DNA from: Alopecurus myosuroides
Lineage: Eukaryota; Streptophyta; Magnoliopsida; Poales; Poaceae
Direction of reading: 5' to 3'
Assembly: GCA_028641055.1 (NCBI GenBank)
Contig: CM054059.1
Span: 438,311,095-438,375,094 of the forward strand
Length of the DNA: 64,000 nt
The translations under genes and the position numbers were made by a program. Within the stretch, counting starts at the first letter, position 1. Each line of letters opens with the position of its first letter. The notes beneath the pieces are model-generated. The model was not told the origin of the DNA and did not search any database. It saw only the letters and a list, made by a program, of their open reading frames with translations. Of the stretch, positions 55,430 to 64,000 are shown one piece after another.

Positions 55430-56200
55430 GCCCATCCCTTGGCCCTTGCTGTGGCTTAGCTCACCCCTTTGTACTGGCTTGACCCCTAGGAACCAATTGG
55501 AGGCCTTGCCACCCGTGGAAAACCCCCAAGGGGCAAGGGCATGCCCATGCCATTGCCACCCGAGCACCCCCACCTTGGCCTCGTGCATACAAAGCCCTAG
55601 AGGCCTAACCCTCTTGCCACCAGGCCACCCTCACCCCTCTCACTCACCCCATCGAGCCCGTGCGTGCTCGATCTCACTCTGTGAACGAGGAGAGCCGCGC
55701 CCATCCACACACCCGTGCAAGCTCGAGGTGGATCATGGCGTCGAGATCACGGCCCTCCCGCCCTTCTTTCACCTCCCTTGCAACCCCCTGGATCGTGCCT
55801 ACCTCCCTGACAACCTTTGGCCCTCCCTCGTTTGCAGGATCCGCGCCGTCGTCCTCGGAGCCGCCGCGGGACGCCGTCGAGCCGCCGCCATGCACACGCA
55901 TCTCCATCGCCCGTACCCGCGCCACAGCAACGCCCAGGCCACCCTCCTTCAACCCTGCACCACCCCACTCCCGTACTCGAGCCCTAGGTGAGCTAAAACC
56001 CTAACCCACTAGGTGTTCGTCCGCGGCATGTGAGAGAGAGAGAGGAGAGAGGCGCGGGGAGGAAGAAAGAAGAGGAGCCGTCGATCTGCGGATCGACGGT
56101 CACCTTTGAACGCATCGCTTCGCGCGCGCGCGTGCGCAGGCGGGCTGTGCTGCGTGCTAGCTGGGCCGTGCGCTGCAGATCGGGCCCGTTTGGGCATGTT
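55430..56200 (+). other. E8 GC-rich island, probable promoter and leader
   Basis: The CT- and GC-rich part has overlapping ORFs on both strands with Pro/His/Arg-rich chance products, and a splice-donor-like CCTAGGTGAGC at ~55984. I do not call a protein gene. Same place in the unit as the E4 island. Confidence 0.45.
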
Positions 56201-58820
56201 TCTGTTAAAAATAAAAATGCTATTATTCTGGCAGATTAACTAGGTCTTAGCTTTAGCCTTGGAAAAAGGTAGCAAACCTTTTTATTTTACCTTGCTAATT
56301 TTTGTGCTACTAGCCATACAAAATTACAACCATATGCCACTGGCAGAAACTTGTTTTGAGTTTTTATTATTTTTCTATAAATCATATGCCAGACAGTACC
56401 CTATAAATTGAAATGAATAGAACTTCAAAAATACAAAACATTTTTGAGCAAACTCAACTGTTTTGGAAAGCCCTTTTCAATGCCTACCAGTAGAATTTTA
56501 GCTTACACCAAGGTGAGTTACCATTTGGAAATGCCATCCATTTTGGTAAAACATCAGTGGGCTATTCCCTGAATTTTTGAGGGAGTTTAGGACATTATTT
56601 TTGAGTAAGGCAAGTTGGAGAGGCTTTGTAGTGATAAGGACTATCACATCCTAGAAGGTTTTACTTTTTGGAGCCACAGAAAAAATTAGAGAAACAGAAC
56701 GAGTTTTGGTTACTTTCTGTCTAATTTTTGATTCTAGATCTTGCTTTATATGTTAATTTTGTAAGGTGAAAATGATGTGTTCTTGCTTGTGATGTTGTTT
56801 TCCAGTGTGTTTATGATGTGTACAAGTTATATGAGCATGTTAAAATAATTGGTTTGAGTGGTAGAATTTTAGGACTATTTTTCAATGCATAGGTCTTGCT
56901 AATAGCTAGATTTTTATGTATGCTTTGAGTAGATCTTTAAATGGTTTTTAGGCTTGTTGCTAGATTAATTCTCATGGAACCAGTACCATTTAGGTACTGT
57001 TATTTTGGGTCATAACACCTCTGGATGCTTGGTGCTTGTGTTTGAAATAGGTTTAAAATAGATATGCTTAAGGACTAGATTTCACACTAGGATATTCTTG
57101 TATGCTTTTTGTCTTGTTTTCCACTAGGGAAAAATATGACCCTTTGGTGTTGAAACCAGAGGATGAAAAGTACTTGTGGCAATATTTACTTAGGGTTTTC
57201 ACCTCTGTTAGATTTCCTCTTAAGTATCACAAAAGCATGAGTAGCCTTGGGTGACTAGAAATAAATCTCCTCACATGTGTAGCATTTTAAGCATATTTCT
57301 CCTTGTTTCCTAGCTATATTTTTATGACATTTTTGTGAGATCCAGTAGCATTTATGGTACTGGTTAGAGGAGTATTTTTCCTCTGATAGCTTGCACACTT
57401 GTGCATAAAATTAGCTAGTATAGCATAAACTAGTCTAGTAGTTTTCCTAAATTTTCTACTAGTATGAGTAGGAGTTTTTGGGTGCTTGTTTGTTTGTTTT
57501 GAGCACTTTTATAAAAGTGACCAGAGGCTTATTAACCTCTTGGTGAGCATATTTGCTAGTGGAACACCCACTGGTATGTTTGCCTCATGGTGGAAAATAG
57601 GTTTGATTTGTTGCCATGAGCTTATTTCACTACTTGAGTAATTTAGCAAATTATGTGTGCTAGCCATAGAGATTGTTGTGGGAATTTGTAGACATAAAAA
57701 TGTGTTTTATGTGACCCCCTACTGTCTAGTAACATGTGCTTTACCCCACTGGTCCATAGTGTTTTTTTTGTTTAACTAAGAATCATTATTTTTGGCCACC
57801 CATAAAAACTAGGAAAAAGCAGATTTTTCAACTATAGTTTTTATGCCAATTTTTCTTAAAGGAAAAGTTGAGCACTTTGGTGGTACTTCTTGATTGCTTG
57901 CTGTATGTATTACTTGTAGCATTGTTTGCCTTGTTTGGTTCTGAAAGTGTGTTTTTATTTCTTTTTACGACGTTAGAAAACGAGGAGGAAGGATTTGCTG
58001 AAGAAGGGTATTGCAACTCCTGTTACTTTCAGGATCAGGACCATCACTTGTACCAAGGCAAGACATCCTAATGCTTGCTGTATAAACACTTATCATTATC
58101 TATCATGCATGCTTTTCACTTCTGAAGTTTCACAAAACTATACCTTCAAAAACTATTTTTTTGTGTGAATACTACTACTATTAATATTACTAGTATAAGG
58201 AATCATAATAGTAGTCAACTTGGTGTTACCAAGCCCTTAGCCACTAAATGGTATATAAATACCATACACCCACTTAAAAACTTGAGTTCTTAAGTGAACT
58301 AAAAAAAAAATGTGTTTTTGTAAACAAAGGCCTTATGGAAGGAAAACCCCGAAGAAGGGTGAGACCCTGTCTACCGGAAGGGTTGTTATGATGGGAATTT
58401 TTATGAGAAATGTTTACAAAAGACACATAACCTAGTCTTCGCTGGACAACCATTATCGTACTGCCACTTTACCCCAATATGGGTAGGGGCTTGATTAAAA
58501 GCTTGTTATGGTTAGTATATGTGCTATCTCAAAGGCTATAGGGGATTGGATCCTCCGAACCGAAGTGTCGCTAGGAGTGAGTACACGGGACATCTAAAGT
58601 GTGGGATTAATTTTCCCTCCGGATGCAGCAGTTGGGTCTCCTGTTTGAGCGGTGTGTGACATGGCTTGCCAGGGAGGGGAAAACCCAATTGAAGAGATAG
58701 TCATGTACTAACTTGTACAGAGTGGATAGTCAAGACCAGTTATCTGATGTTCTCATAGGTTGGGAACAGTCCATGGTTGTTTCATGGCGGACTCTGGATC
58801 TAGTGGAAATGTGTACACCT

Positions 58821-59370
58821 CTGCAGAGTAAAACTATTTCGAGATAGCCGCGTCCTCGGATATGGACGGTTGAATGGCCATGTAGCTAGTATTGTGTCAA
58901 CTTTTCAAAAGAGGTTTTGAAGGAAGGGTTTTTCGTACCTGAGAGGTACTATGGAGGAATGACTAGGTATCTGTGAGATACCGATGAGAAAGAAACTATT
59001 ACTAAAAGTTTCCGAAAAGAAAAAAAAAACTTTCTTTTCCAAAAGAATTATAAAACATCCAAGATATGTGATATCTACGAGGGCAAAACTACATTATTTT
59101 AAATGATTTTGTTTACAAAGAGGTAAACTTGAAGAATCAACCATGGCAAATCTTTTATCTGTCATGGGTAGCTGAACCATATGTATGGCCTACCCACTCC
59201 ATCAAATAAGCATGTATGCATTATTGTAAGCTAATAAAGGATGTCTTGTTGAGTACATTCAAACGTACTCATTTGGTTTCGCCCCTGGTATCTACTTATC
59301 AGACTACGAGGAGCCACCTCAGGAGGAGTACTATGAGGAGGAGTGCTACACTGATGAACCTGCGAACTAG
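58821..59370 (+). other. E8 conserved 3' module: CTGCAG block, GTAC hairpin, acidic Tyr-rich peptide
   Basis: CTCTGCAGAGTAAAAC...TTTCGAGATAGCCG at 58819-58852, a hairpin GAGTAC-ATTCAAAC-GTACTC at 59251-59270, then a frame DYEEPPQEEYYEEECYTDEP ending in TAG at 59370. E4 has the same parts with spacing of ~393 and ~92 bp against ~385 and ~100 bp here. Confidence 0.6.
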
Positions 59371-59616
59371 GATCGTCTCCCAGTCAGCAGCCTGTAGGAT
59401 GAGGCGTGACTCGGGTTCTACTACGCTATGCTTATCGTCTTCCGCTGTGTTTGCTTTGAATGTCTGTCCTGCGTGACAGTTGCTAAGAACTTGGTCATGT
59501 GACCATTTATGTAAGACTCTATATTCGTGTAATGGATGATGTATTCTGTATGCCAACTACGTATGTTGTTCACGACTGGTTCTTCTGGGATCGTGAATGA
59601 ATGCATATGAGGGGTT

Positions 59617-61433
59617 CTGGACCTACCGGTCTGGGGCCTCTACACTGGAGTGCCTCACCCCGGCTGAAGCGCAGCAGCAAGTGCAGGCCCGAGAGGCCCA
59701 GCTACAGCAAGAACTGGACGCCGAGAAGGCTGAAGTTGAGAAGCTCAAACTGGAGCTCACTGACACACTTAAGGCTGTGATTACCGCCAGGAACGATAAG
59801 ACAATAGTGCTGAACCGGGCTGCCGCAGAGAAAGAGGAGCTCGAGAGGGAGATTAGATCTCTGAAAGAGAGAAATCAAATTCTCGAGGGCATGGTGAATG
59901 ATTCACGCAAGCCTCCAAGACAGGCACATCCGTCTTGTAGAAGACTGGACGACCCGGCTAGGGGCCCTTGTCCTAGAACTGAGCTGTGAGTTCTCGCTAC
60001 TCTTCATTCTACGTGATCGTTGTCCTTCTGACATCTTTTATTCGGTTTTCTTCTTCCTGGTTCTCTCTTCTGACTCAAACTAGTATGTCCTAACCCAGAT
60101 ACTTTCCCGGACCTCAATGATGCCGCTGAGACCGCTGTGCAGAAAGAGAGAAGAGCCAGGGCAGCTTCCGGCCTCAACTCTGATGAGTCCGCCAGCATCG
60201 ATGATCACATTGTAAACATCAAAACTCGGGTGACATCTCTCAAGGGTCTGGGCACTTCCATGGTTTCCACTGCCATGAATCTGCACAAGCTATTCTGGCC
60301 AGAGCGACAGGTTCCCAGACACAATCAACGAGATGGCGGCCAACTTGAACCATGTCAAGGAGGAACTGAAGAAGTGGCGCGCCTCCGCAGCCCGGGCTGG
60401 TGCGGATGAGGCCTTGCACTTCATCCTATCCTGGTACGAAAATCTTGATCTTGACAGGATCGACACCCTCCGGAATGGCTGTAAGTGGACTGGCCAGGAT
60501 GAGTGCGTCTTGCGCCGAAAGGAGGTGGCCTACGAGCTCGCTTCCTATGCTGAAACTCAACAGTACATCGACGGCCCTACGGTGCTGGATACTAATGTTG
60601 ATGAAGAGGAAGATGAAGCCGAGGGTGACGCTGAAGCTGGGGAAGACGGCAGCCTGGGCGATGAAGAGGAGGAGCCTGAGGACGCCAGAGACGAGGACGC
60701 CGAGCAGCGCACACCAGCTGTGGAGGAACTGAAGAAGTGGCGCGCCTCCGCAGCCCGGGCTGGTGCGGATGAGGCCTTGCACTTCATCCTATCCTGGTAC
60801 GAAAATCTTGATCTTGACAGGATCGTCACCCTCCGGAATGGCTGTAAGTGGACTGGCCAGGATGAGTGCGTCTTGCGCCGAAAGGAGGTGGCCTACGAGC
60901 TCGCTTCCTATGCTGAAACTCAACAGTACATCGACGGCCCTACGGTGCCGGATACTAATGTTGATGAAGAGGAAGATGAAGCTGAGGGTGACGCTGAAGC
61001 TGGGTAAGATGACAGCCTGGGCGATGAAGAGGAGGAGCCTGAGGACGCCAGAGACGAGGACGCCGAGCAGCGCACACATGCTGAGGAGCCCGAGATGGAA
61101 GAGGACCCGAAAATCATCAAGCCGGGAGCTGGCTCCGACGAGGTCTAGGCTGAGTCGCAGCCCGCTGCTCAAGACGGAGTTGTCACCACCGAAATGGTGG
61201 TCGAGACTCCTGTCCCTGAGTTGGGCGCAGCTGGGGCTGCAGCCGAGAACGTCGCCTCCGAGCAGTACCCTCTACCCGGTGACTCCGCTGCACAGGCCAC
61301 GAACACTGCCTCTGAGCCAGCCTCCGCTACTCCAACATCTGCAACTCCAGAGCCTGCCTCCACAACTGCTGCTTCCGAGCCCGTAGCGCCTACCAACACC
61401 AAGATGAACTCTACCTCATCAGCTATTGCTTAA
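59617..61433 (+). pseudogene. E6 antisense gene, 3' exons with coiled coil and duplicated C-terminal domain
   Basis: After CTGGA the exon continues (TYRSGASTLECLTPAEAQQQ) into a strong coiled coil (QAREAQLQQELDAEKAEVEK) and ends near 59984 (AGCT|GTGAGT). The next exon begins ~60084. A one-base insertion near 60320 shifts the frame before MAANLNHVKEELKKWRASAA. The C-terminal domain has AGADEALHFILSWYENLDLD and RRKEVAYELASYAETQQYID, a pattern common in grass antisense-ORF proteins. It is present twice in tandem. The second copy has TAA at ~61006 and a TAG lies near 61146; the old end is the Ala/Thr/Pro-rich tail to 61433. Confidence 0.72.
60361..61086. repeat. 363-bp in-frame tandem duplication in the E6 antisense gene
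   Basis: 60361-60723 and 60724-61086 differ at only about six positions before the last ~15 bases. The period is exactly 121 codons. One difference turns GAA into TAA in copy 2. It covers the C-terminal domain and the acidic DEEEDEAEGDAEAG tail. Confidence 0.95.
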
Positions 61434-62065
61434 ATTCCTGCACTTTCATCCTTGAACACTTATCATATCCCCGGTATGCCGGGTGCAAATGTATCAAATA
61501 CTCTTATTGTTCCTTGTGCTACTCAATTTTATTTAGTTTTCTTTTAGCAAGACTGGCTCAATGCCGGATTGTGTTAAGATGCAAGTCCCCGAGTTGCTTT
61601 TCTCATCCACTTAGCCTTTTTGTCTTTGCTCTTACCTGCCACTTGTGGCTTTTTCGTAGTCGAGTCACAAGATTTCAAAAACCAAGTTTCTGATACTTAA
61701 CCACTTTGAGATTTGGATGTTAACGCTGCCCCACACTTAGCCGAAAAGAAAACAGATGCGAAAAAACACCCTACTCGGTTGTTGTACTTTTTTTCCTTAG
61801 CAGTTTTTTCATGTGTTCATTGACCTTTGGCTTGTTCTCTTTCTTGCCATGAAGCCGGGTTGCGGACAGCAGCAGAGTCGAAGAGTTGGCCCTTGGGTTT
61901 AAACACATTACTGAACGTACGCGTGAAATTTTGAGTAGAAGAACCGAGTAGGCAAAGGAAATAAAGCAAATAACACAAAGCAAGTTTTAGCATGGGCAGT
62001 CCCCGAGTTCAAATTCGGAGTGCCAACTTGAATTTAACTCGTTTTGAGATACATACAATGTTCGC
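61434..62065. other. E6 spacer between convergent genes
   Basis: No gene. AGTCCCCGAGTT motifs occur at ~61584 and ~61999. This is where the antisense transcript and the pol transcript would meet and end. Confidence 0.6.
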
Positions 62066-63547
62066 TCATGAATGAAAACGACGGAGTGGAGCTACATTCC
62101 AGGGAAGTTTGGATTCCTCTCCGGATTTATCCGCCCTGTTCTTCCGTGGTGCCTGTGCATCGATAAGATAATAGGCATCATTGTGCAGAGCCTTGCTCAC
62201 AATGAAAGGCCCTTCCCATGGAGGGAATAGCTTGTGCATCCCGGCCGTGCGCTGCACGAGCCTAAGGACCGTGTCTCCTTCTCGGAAAACCCTTGGGTTT
62301 ACTTTCCGGCTATGATAGCGCCGCAGACTTTGCTGATATATGGCTGAACGTGACAGAGTTAACTCTCTTGCTTCTTCTAGCAGGTCAACGTCATTTTCTC
62401 GGGCTTCTCTAGCCTCTTTTTCAGTATAGAGTGTTACTCTAGGTGAGTCATGCTCAAGGTTAGTGGGCAACACGGCCTCAGCTCCATATACCAGGAAGAA
62501 TGATGTGTATCGGGTTGATCGGTTAGGGGTAGTCCTTAGACTCCACAATACCGCCGGCAACTCGTCCAGCCAACAACCAGGGGTTTGCTGTAGTGGCTCA
62601 ATTAGCCTTGGCTCTATCCCGGATAGGACCATGCCATTTGCTCTTTCAACTTGCCCATTTGAGGCCGGATGTGCGACTAACGCAACGTCTAGCCGGATCC
62701 GCTTCTCCTTGAAGAATCTTGCGAATGCTCCCTCTGCAAAGTTTGTTCCATTATCTGTGATGATGCTGTGCGGGTACCCGTATCTCAGAATGATGTCCTT
62801 CAGAAAGCTCACTGTTGTGACTCCATCACACTTCCGGATAGGCTTGACCTCAATCCACTTGGTGAACTTATCAACCATGAACAAGATGTGAGTCATGTTG
62901 CCTCTAGCTGGCTTGAAAGGTCCAACCATATCCAAACACCATACGGAAAATGGCCAAGTAATGGGGATGGTCTTCAACTCGGATGCTGGTGTGTGTATCT
63001 TGCTTGCAAATCTCTGGCATCCATTGCACTTTCTCACTAGATCTTCAGCTTGTCTTAAGGTAGTGAGCCAAAAGAACCCATGCCGAAAAGCCTTGTTGAC
63101 CAGAGCCCGAGAAGAGGCATGGTGCCCGCATTCTCCTTGGTGTATTTCTCTAAGGATCTCTTCTTCTTCTTCTGGCTCAACACAACGTTGCAGCACGCTA
63201 GTAGGACTTCTCCTGTGCAGCTCCTTGTTGATGATGGTATAGCCATTGGATCTTCTCTGTATCTGACGGGCTGTGACCTCGTCACTTGGCAGGGTGCCAT
63301 CCACTAGGAAGGACAAGATGGGAGGAGCCCAGCTTGGCGTAGTCCGGACAAGAAACACTGGTTCATCTATCTCCATTGGATCAGCTACCATTACTTGCTC
63401 CGAGTTGGAGACGAGTCCCCGAGTACTGAGAAATGATCCCCTCAATGATGACGTCAGTCCCCGAGTTAGGAGGGGCAGTCCCCGGGTTGGAGACGGCAGT
63501 CCCCGGATTCTCTTTTGCACTTTCCCAGTCAATTTCCATGGGAACAA
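62066..63547 (-). CDS. pol: E6 integrase, 493-residue frame
   Basis: Zinc site His142/143, His156, Cys174, Cys177 (GHHASSRALVNKAFRHGFFW...CNGCQRF). Core triad Asp206 (CLDMVGPF), Asp265 (ITDNGTNF), Glu301 (GQVERAN). The C-terminal part has FREGDTVLRLVQR and PPWEGPFIVSK. The first ~50 residues (RGLPSPTRGLPLLTRG) come from a repeat read out of the RNase H frame, so the real polyprotein entered from the overlapping frame at 63381-63788. The integrase core itself is intact. It would join cDNA to the genome. Confidence 0.88.
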   Translation of the reverse strand: MFPWKLTGKVQKRIRGLPSPTRGLPLLTRGLTSSLRGSFLSTRGLVSNSEQVMVADPMEIDEPVFLVRTTPSWAPPILSFLVDGTLPSDEVTARQIQRRSNGYTIINKELHRRSPTSVLQRCVEPEEEEEILREIHQGECGHHASSRALVNKAFRHGFFWLTTLRQAEDLVRKCNGCQRFASKIHTPASELKTIPITWPFSVWCLDMVGPFKPARGNMTHILFMVDKFTKWIEVKPIRKCDGVTTVSFLKDIILRYGYPHSIITDNGTNFAEGAFARFFKEKRIRLDVALVAHPASNGQVERANGMVLSGIEPRLIEPLQQTPGCWLDELPAVLWSLRTTPNRSTRYTSFFLVYGAEAVLPTNLEHDSPRVTLYTEKEAREARENDVDLLEEARELTLSRSAIYQQSLRRYHSRKVNPRVFREGDTVLRLVQRTAGMHKLFPPWEGPFIVSKALHNDAYYLIDAQAPRKNRADKSGEESKLPWNVAPLRRFHS

Positions 63548-64000
63548 CCTCTGATCCTGGCAGAGATGGAATGAATATGGACTCCGAGTTGGGAGATGGC
63601 TTGATTGATGGCTTTCTCAAATGCTCCAAGGCAATCCCAGGTGGGATAAACTGCCGAGAAGATCCCAATTTGGACAAGGTATCAGCCGCATCATTCTCAG
63701 CTCGATGTATGTGATGGAACTCACATCCATGAAAGAACCCGGTCATGTTTTTCACTAGAAACCAGTAGGACGCCATGTTGGCATCCAAGGCATCCCAGTT
63801 TCCCGAAACTTGCTAAACCACTAAGTCTGAGTCACCATAGCACACAATGCGCCGGACTCCAATCTCCTTGGATACCCCCTCAAGCCATGTACCAGTGCCT
63901 CGTACTCGGCCACATTATTGGAAGCCGAGAAGTGGATCTACAGCACATATTTGAGTTGATCTCGCTTGGGTGAGGTGAGCACCACGCCAGCACCGAGCCC
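63381..64000 (-). pseudogene. pol: E6 archaeal-type RNase H, broken, and linker
   Basis: From the window end inward the frame shows GAGVVLTSPKRDQLKYVL, NNVAEYEALVHGL and CYGDSDLVV with in-frame TAG at ~63942 and ~63813. It goes on as 63381-63788 with AENDAADTLSKLGSSRQF, the last catalytic Asp region. A Pro/Gly/Thr/Ser linker of ~80 residues follows. The first catalytic Asp region lies beyond the window. Confidence 0.8.
63395..63520. repeat. Short repeats of an AGTCCCCGRGT motif in the E6 RNase H-integrase linker
   Basis: AGTCCCCGAG or AGTCCCCGGG/A occurs at about 63413, 63449, 63477 and 63501. In coding sense it yields repeated NPGT/NSGT units. The core equals the inverse of the E6 polypurine tract. 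Confidence 0.7.

Larger units (their letters stand above)
54433..59616 (+). mobile_element. E8: ~5.18-kb LARD-like long LTR unit in the antisense gene of E6
   Basis: It starts TGTCACACCCCTG, and CTGGA occurs on both sides (54428-54432, 59617-59621). The exon frame continues across the joined site, which supports these limits. Layout is as in E4: AT-rich 1 kb, GC-rich island, long AT-rich part, conserved 3' module. No gag-pol, PBS or second LTR is visible, so a solo LTR is likely. The right end reads ATGAGGGGTT instead of the expected AGGGGTGTGACA, so its last bases may have been lost. 56240-58800 holds no gene that I can recognise. Confidence 0.7.
35904..64000 (-). mobile_element. E6: Tat-type Gypsy element, host of E7 and E8, runs off the right edge
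   Basis: It starts with a 3' LTR (35904-36778), then an antisense gene cut by E7 and E8 (37540-61433), a spacer, integrase (62066-63547) and RNase H to the window end. RT, protease, gag and the 5' LTR should lie beyond 64000. It is inserted in the gag of E5. Without E7 and E8 its visible part is about 9.9 kb. Confidence 0.88.

Noticed and set aside
55428..56004. Pro/His-rich ORFs as a gene
   Set aside because: Overlapping frames on both strands in a GC-rich LTR island, no domain, and the whole lies inside E8.
1..64000. E1/E7 similarity as an assembly duplication
   Set aside because: The two copies differ at many sites, have different frame breaks, and have independent target duplications and surroundings.
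1..64000. Envelope-like gene
   Set aside because: No ORF after integrase on the pol strand; the extra gene is on the opposite strand and has coiled-coil and PF04195-like features instead of a signal peptide and membrane anchor.

Overview
The window is repetitive DNA from a grass nuclear genome. I see no convincing host gene, rRNA, tRNA or CRISPR array; almost every base can be placed in nested LTR retrotransposons. The organism is most likely a pooid grass (wheat, barley, rye, oat or ryegrass relatives). This rests on Tat-lineage Gypsy elements with the grass-type antisense 'putative gypsy type transposon' ORF, tRNA-Asp-primed non-autonomous elements resembling abundant Triticeae families, and ~5 kb TGTAAC/TGTCAC-type long LTRs. 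The family and species assignment is inference. I label the elements E1-E8.

Left half: E2 (plus strand, 6283-24289) is an old non-autonomous element that has received three insertions. E1 (minus, window start to 6282, Tat-type Gypsy) sits inside the first bases of its 5' LTR. E3 (minus, 8957-16051) is a related non-autonomous element in its body. E4 (minus, 16964-22035) is a ~5 kb LARD-like LTR unit. Positions 24290-24981 hold a truncated retroelement ORF and a fold-back repeat.

Right half: E5 (minus, from 24982) is a Tat-type element whose gag is split at 35903/35904 by E6. E6 (minus, 35904 to beyond the window) is in turn split by E7 (40381-53356, complete, both LTRs 465 bp, target duplication AGATT) and by E8 (54433-59616, LARD-like, target duplication CTGGA). 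Both insertions fall in the antisense gene of E6, and its frame reads across the empty site in each case.

The Tat-type elements share a layout. On the minus strand lie LTR, PBS, gag, protease, RT, a degenerate RNase H, a second archaeal-type RNase H and integrase. On the plus strand, between the 3' LTR and the end of pol, E5, E6 and E7 each carry a spliced gene behind its own TATA box. Its product has an N-terminal PF04195-like domain, an acidic/basic low-complexity middle, a coiled coil and a C-terminal domain. In all four Tat-type elements a minus-strand ATG frame runs to the LTR end, always finishing in Pro-Arg-Gln. In E1 this frame continues through the PBS into gag, so Gag seems to start inside the LTR. 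These two points are what I would look at first. All copies carry frameshifts or stops, so none seems autonomous today.
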